The notes under the pieces are model-generated. The model searched no databases and was not told the origin of the DNA. It worked only from the letters and a program-made list of their open reading frames with translations. Shown here piece after piece: positions 61,507 to 64,000 of a stretch of 64,000 nt of DNA. The position numbers and the translations under genes are program-made. Location: the NCBI RefSeq assembly GCF_965661665.1, contig NZ_CBFIEO010000008.1, positions 1 to 64,000 of the forward strand. Direction: 5' to 3'. Positions within the stretch are counted from its first letter, which is position 1. Every line of letters starts with the position of its first letter. Source of the DNA: Cognatiyoonia sp965661665. GTDB taxonomy: Bacteria; Pseudomonadota; Alphaproteobacteria; Rhodobacterales; Rhodobacteraceae.

Positions 61507-61737
61507 ATGAAAGCCAAAGTTCACGTCATGCTGAAAAATGGTGTTTTGGACCCTCAGGGTGAGGCGGTTAAGCACGCGCTTGGGTCTTTGGGCTTTGACG
61601 GGGTCGAAGGTGTACGGCAAGGAAAGGTGATCGAGCTTGATCTTTCTGATGACACATCTGAGGCGACAATCAACGAGATGTGCGAGAAATTGCTCGCCAA
61701 CACGGTGATCGAAAGCTACCGCGTGGAACTCGTCTGA
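61507..61737 (+). CDS. purS: FGAM synthase subunit PurS
   Basis: PurS is the small structural subunit that joins PurL and PurQ. It has 76 residues: KAKVHVMLKNGVLDPQGEAV, then RQGKVIELDLSD, with an intact C-terminus VIESYRVELV. It lies 14 nt after purC and its TGA overlaps the ATG of purQ. Confidence 0.95.
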   Translation: MKAKVHVMLKNGVLDPQGEAVKHALGSLGFDGVEGVRQGKVIELDLSDDTSEATINEMCEKLLANTVIESYRVELV

Positions 61738-62405
61738 TGAAGGCGGCGGTCCTCGTTTTTCCAGGATCAAATTGCGATCGTGATATGGCTGTGGCGCTAC
61801 GTGATGCAGGCGCAGAAGTGCACATGGTCTGGCATAAGGACGCAGATTTGCCCAGCGGCCTTGATCTTGTCGCTGTTCCGGGTGGGTTTTCATTTGGAGA
61901 TTATTTGCGGTGTGGGGCCATCGCGGCGCAGTCGCCAATTTGCAAAGCCTTGGTCGCGCATGTGAACCGTGGCGGATACGCACTCGGCGTGTGCAACGGC
62001 TTTCAGGTGTTGACCGAAACGCGCTTGCTCCCCGGGGCATTGATGCGGAACGCGAACCTCAAGTTCATCTGTAAAACCGTTGATTTGAAAGTACAAACGT
62101 CGCAGTCGGCTTTTACCGATGGCTATAACGCCGGCGACGTGATTGGCGTTCCGATTGCGCATCACGATGGTAATTATACCGCTGATGCAGAGACGCTTTC
62201 TGTTTTGAAAGGCGAAGATCGGATTGCCTTCACCTACGAAGACAATCCAAACGGATCCGTCGATAACGTCGCCGGTGTTCTTTCGGAGAACCGCCGAGTG
62301 TTGGGCATGATGCCGCATCCAGAGCGGGCGATTGATATGGGCCACGGTGGAACGCATGGCAAAGCTATGTTCCGCAGCCTGTTGGGGCATTTCGCCGACG
62401 CTTAA
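61737..62405 (+). CDS. purQ: FGAM synthase glutaminase subunit PurQ
   Basis: PurQ hydrolyses glutamine and channels ammonia to PurL. It has 222 residues. It has the class I glutaminase nucleophile C86 in GVCNGFQVLTE, the start VLVFPGSNCDRDMA, and the His-Glu pair in GMMPHPERAID. It is coupled to purS by a 1-nt overlap. Confidence 0.97.
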   Translation: MKAAVLVFPGSNCDRDMAVALRDAGAEVHMVWHKDADLPSGLDLVAVPGGFSFGDYLRCGAIAAQSPICKALVAHVNRGGYALGVCNGFQVLTETRLLPGALMRNANLKFICKTVDLKVQTSQSAFTDGYNAGDVIGVPIAHHDGNYTADAETLSVLKGEDRIAFTYEDNPNGSVDNVAGVLSENRRVLGMMPHPERAIDMGHGGTHGKAMFRSLLGHFADA

Positions 62406-62449
62406 TTGGCTGACTTGCGGGCCTTGGTGGCGCGTCGTATTTTGTCACT

Positions 62450-64000
62450 ATGGACGGTGCTTCCAAACCAACAATTTCTGGACGCTTTAGCGGTTGGCGT
62501 TTGCGTGTCGTGGTTCTGGCGATCATTGCAATTGCGATCCTCGTTATATCCGGCTCAAACCGGCTTTTGACGGAGCGGTTTACCGAAAGCACCCGCAACC
62601 GAGCCGAAGTGCGTCTGACGTTCTATGTCGCCAGTTTGATGGCTGAGCTTCAGCGAAACTCCATCGTGCCGCAGTTACTTTCGCGTGACCCCGAATTGAT
62701 TTCTGCTCTGGAAAGCAAAAACTACTCCCTCTCAACCGCGCGCCTTTTATCGTTTGTCGATGAAATTGGTGCGGCCTCTTTGATCTTGATGGATGAGGAC
62801 GGGCGTACGGTTGCGGCAACTGATAGAAACCGATTGGGCGAAAACAATCGGCAGGTGCCCTATTTTGTCGAAGCGATCCGCTCAAACACCACAACATTTA
62901 CAACCTCACCGGTGGAGGGTGGCGGCTTCACCTTCGTCTATGCCCGCAAAATGGTGTCGGGAGGTGACACACTGGGTGTCATCGCCGTTCAAGTTGATAT
63001 TTCCAAATTGGAACGGAATTGGTCTGGGGTGTCTGATGCGGTGTTCGTCACTGACAGTGAAGGCACCATCATTATGGCCTCGGAACCACGTTGGCGGGGT
63101 CTGGTGGAGGAAGACGCTTTTGCCGCGCAGTCGGTGCCCAACGCGCTTGAACGCGCATGGCGTCTCACACAAGGGTGGGGTGGTCGTCCGGCTGATGCCT
63201 ATTTGGGCGGTCAAGCTGTGCTCCGACGGGATGTGCGCGTCCCATTCCAAGGCTGGCGCATGGCCAGTTTCACGGCCTATTCGTCTGTTCGGGACCGCGT
63301 GAATACGATTCTGGCGTTGGAGATTATGGGATTTGCCGTGCTCCTCGCCTTTGTCTTTTGGGTCGCCTCGCGGAAGTCAGCGTCGCGTGTGCTGCTGTTT
63401 CAACGGGAATCAGCAGATTTGCGCCAACTGAACCAGCGCCTCCAGCGGGAAATTGCCGAGCGGGAAAAGGCGGAAAAGAACCTCGAAGTGGCTGAACAGA
63501 CGATTGCGCAGTCATCGAAATTGGCCGCGCTTGGTGAGATGTCAGCGGCGGTCAGTCATGAACTCAATCAGCCACTTGCCGCGATGAAAACCTATCTTGC
63601 GGGAGCGCGCCTTTTGCTGACGCGGAAGCGGTCGGAGGAGGCTTTGTCGTCCTTCCAGCGGATCGATGATTTGATTGAAAGGATGGGCGCGATCACACGG
63701 CAGTTGAAGTCCTATGCGCGGAAGGGCTCAGAGGCGTTTGAGCCTGTCGATACGAGGGATGCGGTATCAGCAGCGCTTGGAATGATGGAGCCGCAGTTGA
63801 AGGTGCGAAACGTTGATATCACGCTCAACATGCCTGAAACACCAGCGATAATTTTAGGGGACCGGTTGCGGTTGGAACAGGTCATTATCAACCTCTTGCG
63901 GAACGCTCTTGATGCAACCAAATCATCGGACGAACCCGCGATTGAGGTTCTCTTGTCCGTTGGGGACACGGTGACGCTCACCGTGCGTGACAACGGGGAA
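62450..64000 (+). CDS. DctB-like sensor histidine kinase, partial
   Basis: The open frame runs to the window end, 517 codons, so the C-terminus is missing. It has an N-terminal helix (VVVLAIIAIAIL) and a periplasmic PAS/Cache-type domain with PYFVEAIRS. A second helix is followed by a coiled coil and a HisKA domain with the phospho-acceptor in AAVSHELNQPLAAMKTYLAG. The ATPase N-box is INLLRNALDAT, then DNGE at the edge. DctB-type kinases sense C4-dicarboxylates and drive DctD. The true ligand is unknown. Confidence 0.9.
   Translation, partial: MDGASKPTISGRFSGWRLRVVVLAIIAIAILVISGSNRLLTERFTESTRNRAEVRLTFYVASLMAELQRNSIVPQLLSRDPELISALESKNYSLSTARLLSFVDEIGAASLILMDEDGRTVAATDRNRLGENNRQVPYFVEAIRSNTTTFTTSPVEGGGFTFVYARKMVSGGDTLGVIAVQVDISKLERNWSGVSDAVFVTDSEGTIIMASEPRWRGLVEEDAFAAQSVPNALERAWRLTQGWGGRPADAYLGGQAVLRRDVRVPFQGWRMASFTAYSSVRDRVNTILALEIMGFAVLLAFVFWVASRKSASRVLLFQRESADLRQLNQRLQREIAEREKAEKNLEVAEQTIAQSSKLAALGEMSAAVSHELNQPLAAMKTYLAGARLLLTRKRSEEALSSFQRIDDLIERMGAITRQLKSYARKGSEAFEPVDTRDAVSAALGMMEPQLKVRNVDITLNMPETPAIILGDRLRLEQVIINLLRNALDATKSSDEPAIEVLLSVGDTVTLTVRDNGE

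Noticed and set aside
1..64000. CRISPR arrays, insertion sequences or rRNA genes
   Set aside because: I saw no regularly spaced long repeats, transposase motifs or rRNA sequence in the window.

Overview
The window looks like part of a roseobacter-group (Rhodobacterales, alphaproteobacteria) chromosome. The base composition is moderately GC-rich. The gene order is typical of that group: purL-bolA-grxD, a truncated ATPase zeta gene divergent from purCSQ, an rRNA methyltransferase followed by a PIN protein, argS-SPOR-nagZ-scpA-scpB, and an edd-eda pair. A VPLPA-CTERM remnant and relics of a gene-transfer-agent lysis cassette also fit. I cannot assign a genus from the sequence alone.

Layout. At 0.1-2.6 kb there is a His-rich CbiX chelatase, then a wrecked mercury-uptake cassette (merR and merT pseudogenes, an intact merF, a damaged GDCCVxC gene). 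At 2.7-11.2 kb a NarL-type two-component system is divergent from a TRAP transporter (dctP, dctQ, a very long dctM) followed by a cytoplasmic-type sulfatase. At 11.2-20.9 kb lie arginyltransferase, a truncated RDD gene, YbaK, glnE, the Entner-Doudoroff pair edd-eda, an RNA methyltransferase and a PIN protein. At 20.9-25.8 kb is a valine-degradation cluster (mmsA, cupredoxin, 3-hydroxyisobutyryl-CoA hydrolase, mmsB) with a divergent LysR regulator. At 25.8-33.8 kb are a CBS protein, coaD, two class I GAPDH genes that differ at the cofactor-selecting residue, a DUF808 protein, transketolase and zapA. At 33.9-40.1 kb are a LysE pseudogene, grxD-bolA-purL, a LysR gene and an acyltransferase pseudogene. 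At 40.1-47.1 kb are murI, argC, ccmE, broken endolysin and holin genes, ccmF, ccmH and a PaaG-like isomerase. At 47.2-57.3 kb are a DUF2087 pseudogene, xth, an A-type Fe-S carrier, dgt, a cation/proton antiporter pseudogene and argS to scpB. At 57.4-64 kb are a VPLPA-CTERM fragment, a dCTP deaminase, tRNA-Pro(GGG), a betaine-homocysteine methyltransferase, the N-truncated zeta gene, purC-purS-purQ and the start of a DctB-like sensor kinase that runs off the edge.

How parts fit together. PurL, PurS and PurQ, all in the window, form the three-subunit FGAM synthase. CcmE, CcmF and CcmH serve cytochrome c maturation. The Entner-Doudoroff operon and both gap genes share a GTTAGCGCTAAC-type palindrome, so one LacI-type regulator, probably like CceR of Rhodobacter sphaeroides, may control them together.

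The strongest unusual theme is gene decay. At least seven loci are recognisable genes broken by nonsense codons or 1-nt slips (merR, merT, lysE, a lysophospholipid acyltransferase, endolysin, holin, DUF2087 and a Na+/H+ antiporter). Three more have lost their N-terminus (RDD, VPLPA-CTERM, ATPase zeta). Housekeeping genes between them are intact. I did not find a clearly new system. The most interesting points are the dead gene-transfer-agent-type lysis module inside the ccm genes, the zeta subunit that has lost its inhibitory end, and the shared operator set on edd and both gap genes.
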